DNA from: Laccaria trichodermophora
Taxonomy: Eukaryota > Basidiomycota > Agaricomycetes > Agaricales > Hydnangiaceae
Direction of reading: 5' to 3'
Assembly: GCA_018417955.1 (NCBI GenBank)
Contig: JACTVC010000019.1
Span: 620,001 to 684,000, forward strand
Length of the DNA stretch: 64,000 bases
Of the stretch, positions 44,957 through 57,532 are shown one piece after another. Numbering within the stretch: the first letter of the stretch is position 1; each line of letters begins with the position of its first letter. The translations under genes and the position numbers were made by a program. The notes beneath the pieces are model-generated. The model was not told where the DNA came from, did no database searches, and saw only the letters and a program-made list of their open reading frames with translations.

Positions 44957-47900
44957 TTATGAAGCAGCAATGCGATGTGGGGTGGAGGGGGCACGACCGA
45001 AGTAGTCGAAGAACGTTTGACAATACAGTCCAACAACCATTTCCTCCATACGCTCAAAGTCCGCACGCGTCGTTGCCAACTTCCCAGACCCATCAAACAT
45101 CGGCATTGATGCAAGTGCACGCGCATCAGGGCCAGGCCAACCCGTGATGAGCACCCGTAAAGCTTCCACTGACCTTGCCCGATCCCTCCAGTTCTCCGCG
45201 ACGAGTCCCATGTTCGTCTCTGGCAATCTCCCAACAATATATCCATCATCGTCCTTGGGGAAAGTCCCCCGAACCAACTCATCTCGAACTGCCGCTGAGT
45301 CCTGCGAGGCCCAATCCACTGGTAAAACTTGCTGGTCAACCATACGAAGCTCCAAGCGAAAGTTTTGCTCAAATAGGTTCCACAGAATCTCCGCTGAGAT
45401 CGCTGGCGTCAGATTGTCGGTATTCCCCTCCATCACAGACACATCACACCAGAAGATGGAATGCGGACGTTCACCCACTTTAACCCTGGGTCCGAAAAAC
45501 GTTGTTTGAGCTTTCTTTAGAGACTCCCCTCGCTTGATGGCATAGTTCTGCTTCGATTTTTCCGATTTTCTACCGCCCTTTGCTGGAGTTTTACCCTTCT
45601 TACTGTGTTGCGATGTTGGAAGATCCTCGGCCCGCGAACCACCAACAAGATTCATCTCCTTTGAGAAATGATACAGGAAATCGCGCCAGTGTTGAGTATG
45701 CGGGGCGGGCGATGGAGAGTAGTCGAGAGAGGTGAAAGATTGCAGCCACTGGCTGCGTGAAATCAGCCAAGCAAGCGTGAAGGCCTTGCGGTTTGTTCCC
45801 ATCATAAAAAGCCAAGGGTCAGGAAACTGGTAACCACGGGCGCGATCTTTGGAGGACTTGATGCGGGAGGGGTCGGGATTCACGTTCTGCAGTGCCTTCT
45901 TCCACACTGGGGATTGAGGGGGTATGAAGGCCTCCTGAATCTTGCGAAACTTCTCGTGATTGACGCAGGTTGTGACTTAGAGACATTTTCATCAATAGAA
46001 GAAAAGCAAGCAAGTTAACAATACATACCCCCTGACATACTCCCTGAAGCCTTGGCTGACGACGAAGCTGAATTTGAGTCTAATGCAATAAATTGTGAGC
46101 AAGAGCTAAGGTAAATTCAGCCACAAGCAACCACTTACAAGGTGACGCTCGAACCACATCACGGTCTGTTCGACTGGGCCCTGCACCCGGCTCTACGAAT
46201 AACGAGCCACTTTGCGGCTCTGTCACAAACGGTTTCGGGTCCTCTGGCCCAAGGAACCCTTCGAAATGCGCCTGACATGCCTGTATATAAAGAGTGCTTC
46301 GAGGGGATGCAGTCGTGATGTTGGGAAAGGGGCGTTCTGGATAGTCATCAATACAGAGTTCACGGGGGTCCACCTCAGAAGGACGGCGATCGCGGAGGGT
46401 GGCAATGCTTTTTGGCATTGGTGGGCATACATTCAAAATGTTGATTTGTGGAGGGATTTCGGCTGGGGTACGAACTAGCCAAACGGGCGCCCCAATGCGA
46501 AACAGAGTCTCTGCCGTCTCGAGACTGTCAGTGATGGCCCCCATCACAGTCTCGTCAACGGGGTAGACCTGGCGGTTAGGTTCAAGAAGGCGAGCCTCCC
46601 AGGTTTTGAACCAGTCAACCATCACAAGGGTTTCCATGTACAGGCGTTGGAAGCTGGCGACGTGCCAAACCAAATCCCGGTAGTAGAAGGTTGTAAGTGA
46701 GAGTCGGCCCGAAGCATCGCGCATCCGGTTGGCCACAAAGAATAAACCACCACAGATTTTGGCGTCTTTGGTGCGGGCAATTTCGGCTACTTGGGAATGG
46801 AGCTTTTTGGCCTCTGACCTCATGACGCTCGCGATCTTCTCATCCAGAGTTCCAAGGTCTTGAAAGGCCGAGCCTTCCACAGGCTTAAAATGCCTGGGTT
46901 GGACATCCCACCAAAGCCAATGAAGGGGGTGGTTGTTTATGTCTTGCTCGAGTGGTCGCCGCAGCACAAAGGTGAGGTGGGCGGTTTTGCTGAACCACCA
47001 TTGGGGACAGATGGTGAAGTCGGCATGTGCGAATCGACCATTGGCGCGGGCTCGGACGGGCAAAGGAGCTACTGTGATGAAGGGCAACCAAGACATGTTG
47101 GGGGAAGTGACAACGCCTCGTCTAGGCACCAATTGACCGCCCGGAAGTGAAAACGCGGACATTTCCCTCGTCGAAGGGGCGAAAGATTCGTTGAGCTCGC
47201 CCAGGACGAGGGCGTCATATGGCGTGATATCCTCTACCAAACCAACCGTTATTGAAAGTCTTAAAACACCACGATTGTCACTTACCACAATCCCGTTGAT
47301 TCAAGGGCCACTTGGTGTCGCCATCTTCATGATGCTCGTGGCCATAGCAATCTGGGCTGCCGTCTGTGTGAGTTATCAGAATTTTGAATGGAGGAAATAA
47401 GAGATCAAGAAATACATACATGAATTCGCTCTGCTGGACATAGTTGAAGGCGATTTGTACCTGTAAAAAGTAAACCAAAAGTTAATCGATATCCATCCGT
47501 GCTTATTCCTGGGATCAAGTATTCGCCAGGATATGATGCGGTCAAATGAAACAATGATGAGAAAATCGCAGCTCCGTGCGTATTCCCGGGCTCGAGTATT
47601 CGCCAGGAGCTGCGATTCTGTCATGCAACCGACATGCAGTCAGGTTGTGCAACCGACGTAGCGTCTGGTTGCTGTGACCGACGCATAGTCTGGTCGCAGG
47701 CGCGAGGAAGGGGGCATAGCCAAAGAAACGGAAAACGACTTCAGCGCGAAGAAGGGTGCATGAGAAACAAAACGCGACTTGGGCGCGAGGGTGCATGCCT
47801 GGCCAAAGAAACTTTACGCGACAGAGGAAACGAAACACGACTTACCGATGGTTGAGCTTCGAAGGTGACCCAATGGCAGGTTGATCGTCTGGGTGGGATT

Positions 47901-48120
47901 CGGTGAGCACAGCTACAAAGTGTGCCATGCCAAGAGTGAACCGACATCAAGTCAGGTTCTAGCAACCGACGCATCATCAGGTTGCTGCAACCGACCAAAA
48001 GTCAGGTTGCGAGTGGCAGAGGCAAGGTGAGGCAAGGACTTGGCTTACCTCGAACTTGTAGTGATTGATGCTGAGGTTTGTTGACTTAGACGTTTCAACA
48101 CAACGGTGTTTGGCTGAGAC
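44957..48120 (-). CDS. KDZ-element passenger protein P1, unknown family
   Basis: Not recognised. Exons: 44957-45975, 46029-46079, 46139-47233, 47286-47363, 47420-47460, 47846-47888 and one from 48049 to about 48120; the 5' end is not resolved. Joins that read well are QQSEFM|DGSPDCYGHEH, QRDC|EDITPYDALVLGEL and VNHEKFRKIQEAF. The product exceeds 800 residues, mixed alpha/beta in look, with a conserved-looking RDLVWHVASFQRLYMETLVM..NRQVYPVDETVMGAITDSLETAETLF..APVWLVR block and a basic linker (KKGKTPAKGGRKSEKSKQ). No TET/JBP, helicase or nuclease motif seen. Its two 5' introns (385 and 160 bp) carry palindromic hairpins. It lies 206 bp upstream of, and in line with, the transposase gene. Confidence 0.65.
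47562..47617. repeat. Intronic inverted repeat
   Basis: aatcgcagctcc and its inverse ggagctgcgatt flank a palindromic cccgggctcgag-containing core in the long P1 intron. The cgtattcccgg/gtattcgccagga words recur at 47505-47535. Confidence 0.7.
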
Positions 48121-48458
48121 CTGAGAACAAACATAACCAATCTAAACCAATATAACCTCAAATGGAGCGTATCTTGAAGCGCTCTAGCACCACCATGCCT
48201 GCTTGCCAGCAGACTCTATGTCGCTGGGTTGGGTCGACCAGACTATAGTCGGTCGTTGCCCGCGCCGTTCAACCAGATTGTAGTTGGTTGAAGCGGTCCA
48301 TCAGGACTCAAGGCGCGATCGAACGTACGCCCAACGCCAACGCCAGGACCCTCTTGCAAAATCGCCACCAAATTTAGGCCCCCATGCCCGCCTGCCAGTC
48401 CATTTTCTGTGCTTTGAATTTCTGTGCTGGGATCGGTCGACTAGATTGTAGTCAATCC
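47626..48458. repeat. Cluster of nine short palindromes
   Basis: Hairpin words of about 20-25 bp with arms CAACC-GAC / GTC-GGTTG at 47626-47647, 47649-47672, 47676-47695, 47938-47959, 47962-47985, 47987-48010, 48233-48255, 48268-48292 and 48435-48458. The first six are in two P1 introns; the last three lie just upstream, in the opposite orientation. Confidence 0.85.
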
Positions 48459-48659
48459 GGACTGATCATGGCACTGAATGTGTGCCCAGAATTGCAAGAC
48501 GCCTCTCGCAAAATCGGCACTGTGATCGTTTGTGCAGCCAGTGCCAATTTATGCGACATGTGGGCCCCACTTGTGCCCGCTGTCGATATTGTCCCTGAGT
48601 ATTGCATCGGTACGCACTCAACTCTCCACCGGAAACCAAATGGTTCACATTTTTATTCC

Positions 48660-49030
48660 AGCCTCAATGCAACCCATCAGCGACCCCCATCCCCCCATCG
48701 TTTTCACCAATTTTTTCTTATCCCATCCAGGCGCGATGCAACCCATCAGTGTCCCCCAGCAGATTTCCTCCTTCGTTTTCACCAACACCCCGTTTCGTCC
48801 TCTTTTCACCAATATTTGTTTTTTAGCATTTGTTTTATACCATCCAGGCACGATGCAACCCATCATCCAGGCGCGATGCAACCCACCAGCGTCCCCCAGA
48901 AGATTTTCCCCATTGTATTCACCAACACCCCACTTCGTCCACAATTTTCTTATAGCATCTAGCAGCGATGCAACGATCAGCGTCGCCCAGCAGCTATCCC
49001 CCATCGTATTCACCAACACATTGTTTGTAC
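48660..49030. repeat. Degenerate tandem repeat
   Basis: Five units starting gatgcaacccatcagcg (48666, 48734, 48851 truncated, 48873, 48966) and continuing with cccagcagattt and ttcaccaacacccc. Overlapping open frames on both strands are products of the repeat. Confidence 0.7.
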
Positions 49031-49074
49031 CAACAGCCTGCTTCCTTCTGCCATTTCGTACGCACTCAACTACG

Positions 49075-52000
49075 AGTGGTAGCTACCACTTTTATGATAA
49101 AATACAGGCAAGTGCCTGCACACCGACATCCACACTGCCTAATGAATTTATGAAATGAGAAGAGTAGGCAAATCTTATGAAATGTATTTCATTTCTTTAC
49201 TATGACTATTTCATAACTGTTCTGAGACATATTTCAATACTACTTCATTGCAATTTCATTACTGCCTGGCCTTCCATTTCATTTTCTATCCAGCATTGTT
49301 TCATTGCTATTTCATTCTTCCCTGACTTTTGATTTCATTGCCTACCCAGCCTTATTTCATTGCTTACCTGGCATTATTTCATTGCCTTTTCATATCCTGC
49401 CTGGGCAATTTCATATCTCTGCCTGGGCAATTTCATATCCTTGCCTGAGCAATCTCATATCCCTGCCTGGGCTACTTCATATTCATTTCATTTCTTGCCT
49501 TAGGCAATTTCATATCCCTGCCTGGGCAATTTCATATCTCTGCCTGGGCAATCTCATATCCCTGCCTGGGCAATCTCATATCTCTGCCTGGGCTATTTCA
49601 TACCTATGCTACTGCATTTATCATTGCCCCCTCAGAATGTCAGGCACTGCCATCAGGGTCCATTTCAGGGTCCATCCCAAAGAGGAAATATCACCTGGTT
49701 TGACCAAAAGTGAAGAAAACCAAGAGGAGAATGTTTTTACCTATCAGGGTCCATATAATAGGATGTTGGGATGATGGTCACATGACCAATTACCAGAAAT
49801 GGTCAAAAAATGAAAGTTGTAATCCTACACTATAGCTTCCTGAATCTGTTTGAATCATGTTCTGAAGTGCCCCCATTGTGGATATATGAGGTAAAAGATT
49901 TTCAAAAGTGTTGCATTTTTTTTTGTTTTTGCATTTTTCTCCATGAAAACAAAACCAAACAACATGATTTCAGTATATTTGGAAAGCTAAAAGAAAGGGC
50001 TACAATTATTGTATCATGGGGAAAATGACCAAAAAAGGAAGGTGCATGCCCTAGAAAAGAAATTGACACTGACAGACTATAATAGTCAGATATAGACTAC
50101 CATAGACTACCAAAAAGTCAGACATAGACTACAAAGTTTACTGATAGCCAGACTTAGACTACAAGGTTTACTGATAGACTACAAAAGACCACAAAAGTCA
50201 AAAACTTGCACTTAGACTACAAAGTTAGTAGTGTCTGCTTTTTGAGACTACAAAAGTTTGTAGTATCCACTTTTTGATACTACAAAGGCTTGTAGTGTCC
50301 ACTTTTTCATTAGAAAAGTTTGTAGTGTCCGCTTTTGAGACTACAAAAGTTTGTAGTGTCTGCTTTTTGGGACTACAAAAGTTTGTAGTTGACATGTAGT
50401 TTATGGTGTCCTTGGCTCTGTCCAGATTATGAGGGTGAGGTTGAAGGGTTGACATGATCTTACTTACATATTACCAATGCTGCTGCATTAGTTTTTGGCA
50501 TCATGCACAAGCAGTCTTTCACATTAGGAAAGGCTATCCTATGCCTTCATGTTGATAGCTACCATACTGTCCTATCTCAAAACATAGTAATAAGCTCATG
50601 GGGATATGGCTGAAGGATTGACATGACTTTATATATTGCTATTGCCACATCACCACTTTTGACATCATGGCCAAGTTGGCTTTCACATCAGGACAGGCTA
50701 TTCTCTGCTTTCACATTGATAGTTACTGGCTGTCTGCTCTCACATTGATAGCTACTGGCCTGTCCCAAACTTTGATATCAGCTCTCTGAGGGCTATAGAA
50801 TGATGGGCTGATTCATCCTTGGAGGTGTCCTTAAGTCAGGTCATGTCGTAAGTTGACCATGTATTGAGACAGAACAGTAGATATCAACATGAATGGCCTC
50901 AGGCTTGACTGCCAACTTGATCATGATGTGAAAAAGTGATGATGTGGCAATAGCAATATATAAAGTCATGTCAATCCTTCAGCCATATCCCCATGAGCTT
51001 ATTACTATGTTTTGAGATAGGACAGTATGGTAGCTATCAACATGAAGGCATAGGATAGCCTTTCCTAATGTGAAAGACTGCTTGTGCATGATGCCAAAAA
51101 CTAATGCAGCAGCATTGGTAATATGTAAGTAAGATCATGTCAACCCTTCAACCTCACCCTCATAATCTGGACAGAGCCAAGGACACCATAAACTACATGT
51201 CAACTACAAACTTTTGTAGTCCCAAAAAGCAGACACTACAAACTTTTGTAGTCTCAAAAGCGGACACTACAAACTTTTCTAATGAAAAAGTGGACACTAC
51301 AAGCCTTTGTAGTATCAAAAAGTGGATACTACAAACTTTTGTAGTCTCAAAAAGCAGACACTACTAACTTTGTAGTCTAAGTGCAAGTTTTTGACTTTTG
51401 TGGTCTTTTGTAGTCTATCAGTAAACCTTGTAGTCTAAGTCTGGCTATCAGTAAACTTTGTAGTCTATGTCTGACTTTTTGGTAGTCTATGGTAGTCTAT
51501 ATCTGACTATTATAGTCTGTCAGTGTCAATTTCTTTTCTAGGGCATGCACCTTCCTTTTTTGGTCATTTTCCCCATGATACAATAATTGTAGCCCTTTCT
51601 TTTAGCTTTCCAAATATACTGAAATCATGTTGTTTGGTTTTGTTTTCATGGAGAAAAATGCAAAAACAAAAAAAAATGCAACACTTTTGAAAATCTTTTA
51701 CCTCATATATCCACAATGGGGGCACTTCAGAACATGATTCAAACAGATTCAGGAAGCTATAGTGTAGGATTACAACTTTCATTTTTTGACCATTTCTGGT
51801 AATTGGTCATGTGACCATCATCCCAACATCCTATTATATGGACCCTGATAGGTAAAAACATTCTCCTCTTGGTTTTCTTCACTTTTGGTCAAACCAGGTG
51901 ATATTTCCTCTTTGGGATGGACCCTGAAATGGACCCTGATGGCAGTGCCTGACATTCTGAGGGGGCAATGATAAATGCAGTAGCATAGGTATGAAATAGC

Positions 52001-52518
52001 CCAGGCAGAGATATGAGATTGCCCAGGCAGGGATATGAGATTGCCCAGGCAGAGATATGAAATTGCCCAGGCAGGGATATGAAATTGCCTAAGGCAAGAA
52101 ATGAAATGAATATGAAGTAGCCCAGGCAGGGATATGAGATTGCTCAGGCAAGGATATGAAATTGCCCAGGCAGAGATATGAAATTGCCCAGGCAGGATAT
52201 GAAAAGGCAATGAAATAATGCCAGGTAAGCAATGAAATAAGGCTGGGTAGGCAATGAAATCAAAAGTCAGGGAAGAATGAAATAGCAATGAAACAATGCT
52301 GGATAGAAAATGAAATGGAAGGCCAGGCAGTAATGAAATTGCAATGAAGTAGTATTGAAATATGTCTCAGGACAGTTATGAAATAGTCATAGTAAAGAAA
52401 TGAAATACATTTCATAAGATTTGCCTACTCTTCTCATTTCATAAATTCATTAGGCAGTGTGGATGTCGGTGTGCAGGCACTTGCCTGTATTTTATCATAA
52501 AAGTGGTAGATACTAGTG
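49075..52518. mobile_element. Foldback element, 3.4 kb, 8-bp TSD
   Basis: Flanked by caactacg (49067-49074 and 52519-52526). Tips agtggtagctaccactttta and, from the right, cactagtatctaccactttt. Arms of about 1.57 kb (49081-50650 and 50942-52511) pair without length change (sum 101592); the central ~290 bp is an imperfect palindrome. Outer parts repeat catatccctgcctgggcaat; inner parts repeat actacaaaagtttgtagtgtc. No genes. Same family as 29817-30773. Confidence 0.88.
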
Positions 52519-52850
52519 CAACTACGGCCTTACTTAACTGATTTGTTGACATTTTTCATATAGGCGTGGACCCGATCTGATAATGCGAATTCCAAAAGAT
52601 CTCCCCAATCCTCCGGCAGGCCCACTTCCCGTTTCCACTTATTGACGATGACCTTGTCTTCCTTCTGCCATTTCGTACGCACTCAACTACGGCCTTACTT
52701 AACCGATTTGTTGACATTTTTCATATAGGCGTGGACCTGATCTGATAATGCGAATTCCAAAAGATCTCCCCAATCTTCCAGCGGGCCCACTTCCCGTTTC
52801 CACTTATCGACGATGACCTTGTGAGGCCGAGTAACTTGGGCCCTGCTTTG
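52519..52850. repeat. 165-bp tandem duplication
   Basis: Units begin caactacggccttacttaac at 52519 and 52684. The second unit ends in the intact site (ccatttcgtacgcactcaactac) that also borders the 3.4-kb element at 49051, so the element inserted into one unit of an existing repeat. Confidence 0.8.
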
Positions 52851-52889
52851 TTTATGTGATCCTCCTCGGCCCCATCCCCACTTCTCCAT
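52695..52889 (-). CDS. Small ORF, 64 residues, unknown
   Basis: Minus strand, MEKWGWGRGG.. ending in EDWGDLLEFALSDQVHAYMKN-type sequence (one residue differs) and NKSVK. The C-terminal half is repeated with few changes in the tandem copy at about 52535-52640, and the changes are mostly conservative, which hints at past coding. It may be a last exon or remnant of another element gene. It starts 134 bp from the start of P2, on the opposite strand. Confidence 0.4.
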   Translation of the reverse strand: MEKWGWGRGGSHKQSRAQVTRPHKVIVDKWKREVGPLEDWGDLLEFALSDQVHAYMKNVNKSVK

Positions 52890-53022
52890 CGCATCAGTTG
52901 CTCACGTGAGTCAGTCTTTTGCCAGCACTCTGTCTTTTCTACATTTCTTCTTCATTAGCAACAACCATCTCTCTCAATACCCATCAACCTCAATACACAT
53001 CAACCTTACCTACCTATCAAAC

Positions 53023-56000
53023 ATGAGCCGTCGTCTTCGCTCCGCAGTACGTCATTCCTTTCAATATACTTATTGTTCTTTTTTGCATCGTTTCTAATGC
53101 CTGGCCAACAGACCATTTCCACCAAGGAGAATGTCCCTGACCTTGCACCACCTAAACGGGGGCGGCGTGCTTCCGTCCATGCCTCTTCCGCCCCCGACTT
53201 TCAAGTTGCCGAGCCAGTCGCACCTTTCACTCAGGCCAACAACACCGGCAATCAAGAAGTTGGGCAAGTTAAGTATGGGCCGCCTAAGAAGAGTACGGCT
53301 ATCTGTGCCCCTGCCAACAACGCCGCCACCCAATTTCAAGTTGCCGAGCCAGTCGCACCTTTCACTCAGGCCAACGACACTGGCATTCAAGAAGTTGGGC
53401 AAGTTAAGTATGGGCCGCCTAAGAAGAATCCAGCTATCCGTGCCCCTGCCCACGACACCGCCACCCAAGAAGTGGGGCAAACTCGAGTCCAGTCTGGGCT
53501 GCCCAAGAAGAAGACTGTTGCTGCTGCCAAAGAGGCACAGCGGCGCCCTTCTGCTGCTGTAGAGGTACAACGGTGCCCTTCGAATGCTCAGGTCTTTGAT
53601 GGTGTACACATCCAAGCTAGGGTGCAACCTTCGAGGTGAGTTAATTATCCCTTTCATTCCCTCCACATCGAGCCGACTTAGGTCGCTCGCATGCTGCTTG
53701 ACTTGATGTCAGCGGCAATTGGTTCAACCAGACTCGAGTCGGTTGGCGCGCGTTCCTTGCTCAACCGTTGCAATCCCACAGTCGCTGACTCATCTCCCAA
53801 TAGGATTGTAGCCAATGAAGCGGCTGTTCGACCAAATGCTGCCACCGAAGCTAGGGTGCAGACTTCAAGGTAAGTTTATTGTTCATTCCCTCCACATCGA
53901 GCCGACTTAGGTCGCTCGCATGCTGCTTGACTTGATGTCAGCGGCAATTGGTTCAACCAGACTTGAGTCGGTTGCCGCGTGTTCATTGCTCATTGCTTGC
54001 AGTCGCAATGTACTTACTGCTTTGCCAATAGGAATGTTGCCACTGAAGCGGCTGTTCGACCTGCCAATGACCCAGTTTCTGATGCTGCAGGCCATCCAGA
54101 TGCTGTTCACTCTGGCGTTGCTGGGTAAGCTCCTGTTATTTTTTTAAGCTTCACTTCTTCTTTTTGTGGGTTGGTTTGGATGAAGTGTCATTCGCCGCTT
54201 GCGTTGCTCTGGTTTTACCGTGCGACCTCGAGGGAGTGGCTTCCGTCCTTCGAGCTGGCTTAGGTCGCTCGCATGCTGCTTGACTTTACGCCAGCAGCAA
54301 TTTCTTCAACCAGACTTTAGTCGGTTGCTTTTGCTTTTATTTCTCCTGTCTGACAACCGCACTCTGCAGGCCCGGGCATGTTACACACAAGTCCAAACCA
54401 GCTCCTGTGCTCAGAACGTACGGGTCTACCCGTAAATCCTCGTCTGCTCAACCTACGGCCCCCACTGCCATCGCCACTAAGTTCATCAACTTACCGCATT
54501 CAAACACATGTTGAAACTCATGCGTCTTTTGTTTTTAGTGCGGACAACAGCGACCACACGCTATCCGACTTAACCTCCACCCATTCTGATGACGAGGACA
54601 TCACCCTGCCTGACCGGCCAGAGGATGCCAATAGCTTCTCAAGCTTCGACATCAATGACTTGCCTTCAGATGGACAGGTACTCACTGGCATCAGGGACTC
54701 AGACTTCCATCCAAGGTCATTGACAATCCACGACCTCGACTACGATGAGGTCCAGGAAATGCGAGAGGCATGCGAGTCCAAACACACGGCATATTGCTTC
54801 AGCTACGCCGACAAGACCACCCAGTACTACCATGGCCGCGAGATGACAGAAGGCTGTCAGACTGCAGCCGACTGGTTCACTAAATACTTGGACGACGACA
54901 CCAAGCAGTGGCTCCCGATCCCGCAGGGCTTTACAGCCCCTCACTTGCCTGAGAACTACGTGGAAGCCCTCAACATTTTGAGGGAAGAAGACGAACTGCA
55001 CGTCAACTCGTACATCATCGAGGCGGCAATGGCACTCGACAAGACTCGCAATTCTGGAGAGGACCCTTTCGAGATCCTCTCCCTTGAGGACGACCTTTCA
55101 TGGGACGATAAGAACAACATGTGATCGCTTCTCTGCTCGGAGGCGGTCACATATCGGTTCACCCAGCCTTGGGATGGTGGGCACCACCACTATCAAGGGT
55201 CTTTGCCCCAACGTGGGGAGCAGGATGCCGCGGACCGCTTGATCCAGGTCTTTTTGGAGGATTCAGAGGAGTATGTCCCCATTCCTGAGGGGTACACTGC
55301 TCCTCGGGAACCTTACGACCACATTGATGCCCTGAATTGGGAGAAGATCGCCCACGAGAGAGCTCGACGCCGCCAGATCTTGGTTTCGCAGGGAGTCCCT
55401 GAAAGCGACATAAGTGGCTCGGATTGGGAAGTTGCTCGGCAGGAGTCGATGCGAGGTCGCGCCAGGCGAAAGGAACGAGGGGAAAAAGTCACAGATACGG
55501 AGGATGAAGATGCCGAAATGGAGGAGGAAGAAATGAAGGAGAGTAGCCCAATTCCGCGTTCGGCCTCAGTCGCACGCAGTTCTCGTGCTGGATCTTCTGC
55601 GTCTTCGACCCCACCTGTAACTTCGGCGGCAGAATTCCTTGCTGAGCTGGGTATGACGTTGCCGGTGGAGAATGTGGTTCTCGAGGTCTTGTCGACGAAA
55701 AAGGTCACCAATTTCGAGCAATCATGCTACTCCTTGTTTGGAGAGTATGTCTGCCGGATGGCGGCCGAGTTGGGCACGCAGTTTGGACGGCGGTTGGACT
55801 TCGTCTTGGAGCGCACTGACCTTCTTTTGAAGGAGAAATGAGGGCCCAACAGGGCAAACAAGTTCCGATCATATATTAGCCGGACTCGCAAGGATGACAT
55901 GCAGGGAAGTAAGTGGCACTTTTTTTTCAATTGACAAACATAGCTCTAATAGCATTCTGGGCAGTGACCAAGGAAGAAAAGGCAAAGTTCATGGACAAGT

Positions 56001-57419
56001 GTTATACCGACTACATGCAAGGCACTACCACCAACGAGGAAAGGGAAGAACGCATGCAAGACATTTACGAGCAGCTTCAAGACGAAATTGTGGATGGTGG
56101 ATCATCTATCGTCGCACCGGAGGTTCGCTTTGAACGCTGGCGCGCGATGATTGAGCGTTTGGTAAGTTATTATCTTCTTTTATTCACATAAAGGTTTTCA
56201 TATTGTGTTCTTCTAGCTAAACATTATTCGGCGCACTGACCCTGAATTCGACATTGCAGGCTTTATTGTCTATTCAGGAGACAAGCCATCTGTGCATCAA
56301 AAGGATGGCCTTTTTGTCAACTCATCCTTTTTAAAGGATGTCTTTGAGCGCGAAAATTATCCTATTAGGAAGTGGACTGATGTCTTCGCCACTACTGTTC
56401 GGTGGGTCATGCGTTGAACTCTTTTTGCATTTGTTCTATTAACTTGACACAGCAGTGCTGCACGATATCAACAGGAATTAAGGCAAGATTTACAGATTGG
56501 CGACAACCGTGAAAGAAGCAAAGAGGCACCTGTTCCAAGCAAGAGTGGCAGAAAGACTTCGGGCACCAGTTCGCCTTCCGAAAAGTTCGCACCCTCGAAG
56601 GAAAGCCAGAAGGACTTCAAGCAGATATTTAGGAGCAAATGGCGTACGTCGCAGACATGAACTATCATCACGTTTTACTTATTTACATCTAGACGAGGCC
56701 GTTCCACACCCGAAGAGTACAAGAACCACGATGCCGTTGACGACATTTGCAAACTATGCAGAGGCAGAGAAAGTTGCACTCACTGGGTGGCCTTCAAACG
56801 AGGTCGACACTCCCTTGGGCCCGAATTTTATATCAAACAGGCTATCTCAGAAACAATGGGCATTGCTCGCCAATTTGTTGGACTCGGGGAAGATGAAGAT
56901 CACTCCTTGGGATCAAAGTAAGTCCTGTCCATGGTTTAATGGCCCATCATGATCATGATTTCAATAGAATTGCTTCAAATATCAGAGAATAGTGCCCAGT
57001 ATGGTGAAATCCCCCTTGTTTCCAGTTTCAACGGCAAGGCGATGGTTTTTGTGAAGGACTCGCAACAGTGGATCAACCAATTCTGCAAGATTCAAGGGGA
57101 TGGGAGGAGAACAGCAGGGAAAAGGCCACATGTTGAGGAAGAGGGAGAAAAAGATACTGATGATCTTCAAGGTCCATCGTCCTGCCTGTCTTCCCCACCT
57201 TTGAAAAAGAGGAAGGTCAGCTTCGTTAATCTTCCCAAGGCCAGCTTCTACAACAACCATCATGGTGCTCCGAAATCGTACAAGGTTGATCCTCAATTCC
57301 ACAACTCCACATCCAGCTCTTCAACTTCGAAACCAACTCCTCAGGTCACTAAGGATACCAAAGCATTTTTCTGCGCCATCAAGGGGGCCTCTGCCTCCTC
57401 ATCTGCAAAGCGTGCTTGA
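53023..57419 (+). pseudogene. KDZ-element passenger protein P2, unknown family
   Basis: Not recognised. Exons include 53023-53046, 53112-53635, 53804-53869, 54032-54124, 54370-about 54478, about 54538-55918, 55965-56161, 56217-56401, 56453-about 56643, about 56692-56930 and about 56969-57419. The start MSRRLRSA is basic. A twice-repeated segment (VAEPVAPFTQAN, QEVGQVKYGPPKK) follows. Then comes an acidic stretch and a domain present twice (KQWLPIPQGFTAP and EYVPIPEGYTAP versions), and a helical domain (EEKAKFMDKCYTDYMQ; FVNSSFLKDVFERENYPIRKW). The C terminus contains a KKRKV nuclear-localisation-like motif. In the large exon, one frame is cut by TGA at 55122 and again at 55839; both look like former CGA codons. 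Alternatively these are true ends of separate genes. Confidence 0.6.
53636..54369 (+). repeat. Three duplicated P2 introns with palindromes
   Basis: Introns 53636-53803 (168 bp), 53870-54031 (162 bp) and 54125-54369 (245 bp) share a block with ggtcgctcgcatgctgcttg followed by the palindrome aaccagact..agtcggtt (53721-53746, 53950-53974, 54304-54328). The exons between them are also related (VANEAAVRPNAATEARVQ and VATEAAVRPAND), so exon plus intron were duplicated together. Confidence 0.85.
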
Positions 57420-57532
57420 TGATGTATGTTTGACTTTACAATCATTTTATTATTGCTTACTATTGAATGTCTACCAGCAACTTAGCATTATTTTGGTCTA
57501 ACTAACTTGGCCTTGTCTTGGTCTCTCCTTAC

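Noticed and set aside
48384..49158. Two overlapping plus-strand ORFs of about 190-210 residues
   Set aside because: They lie over the degenerate tandem repeat at 48660-49030 and have no conserved features; the frames follow the repeat period.
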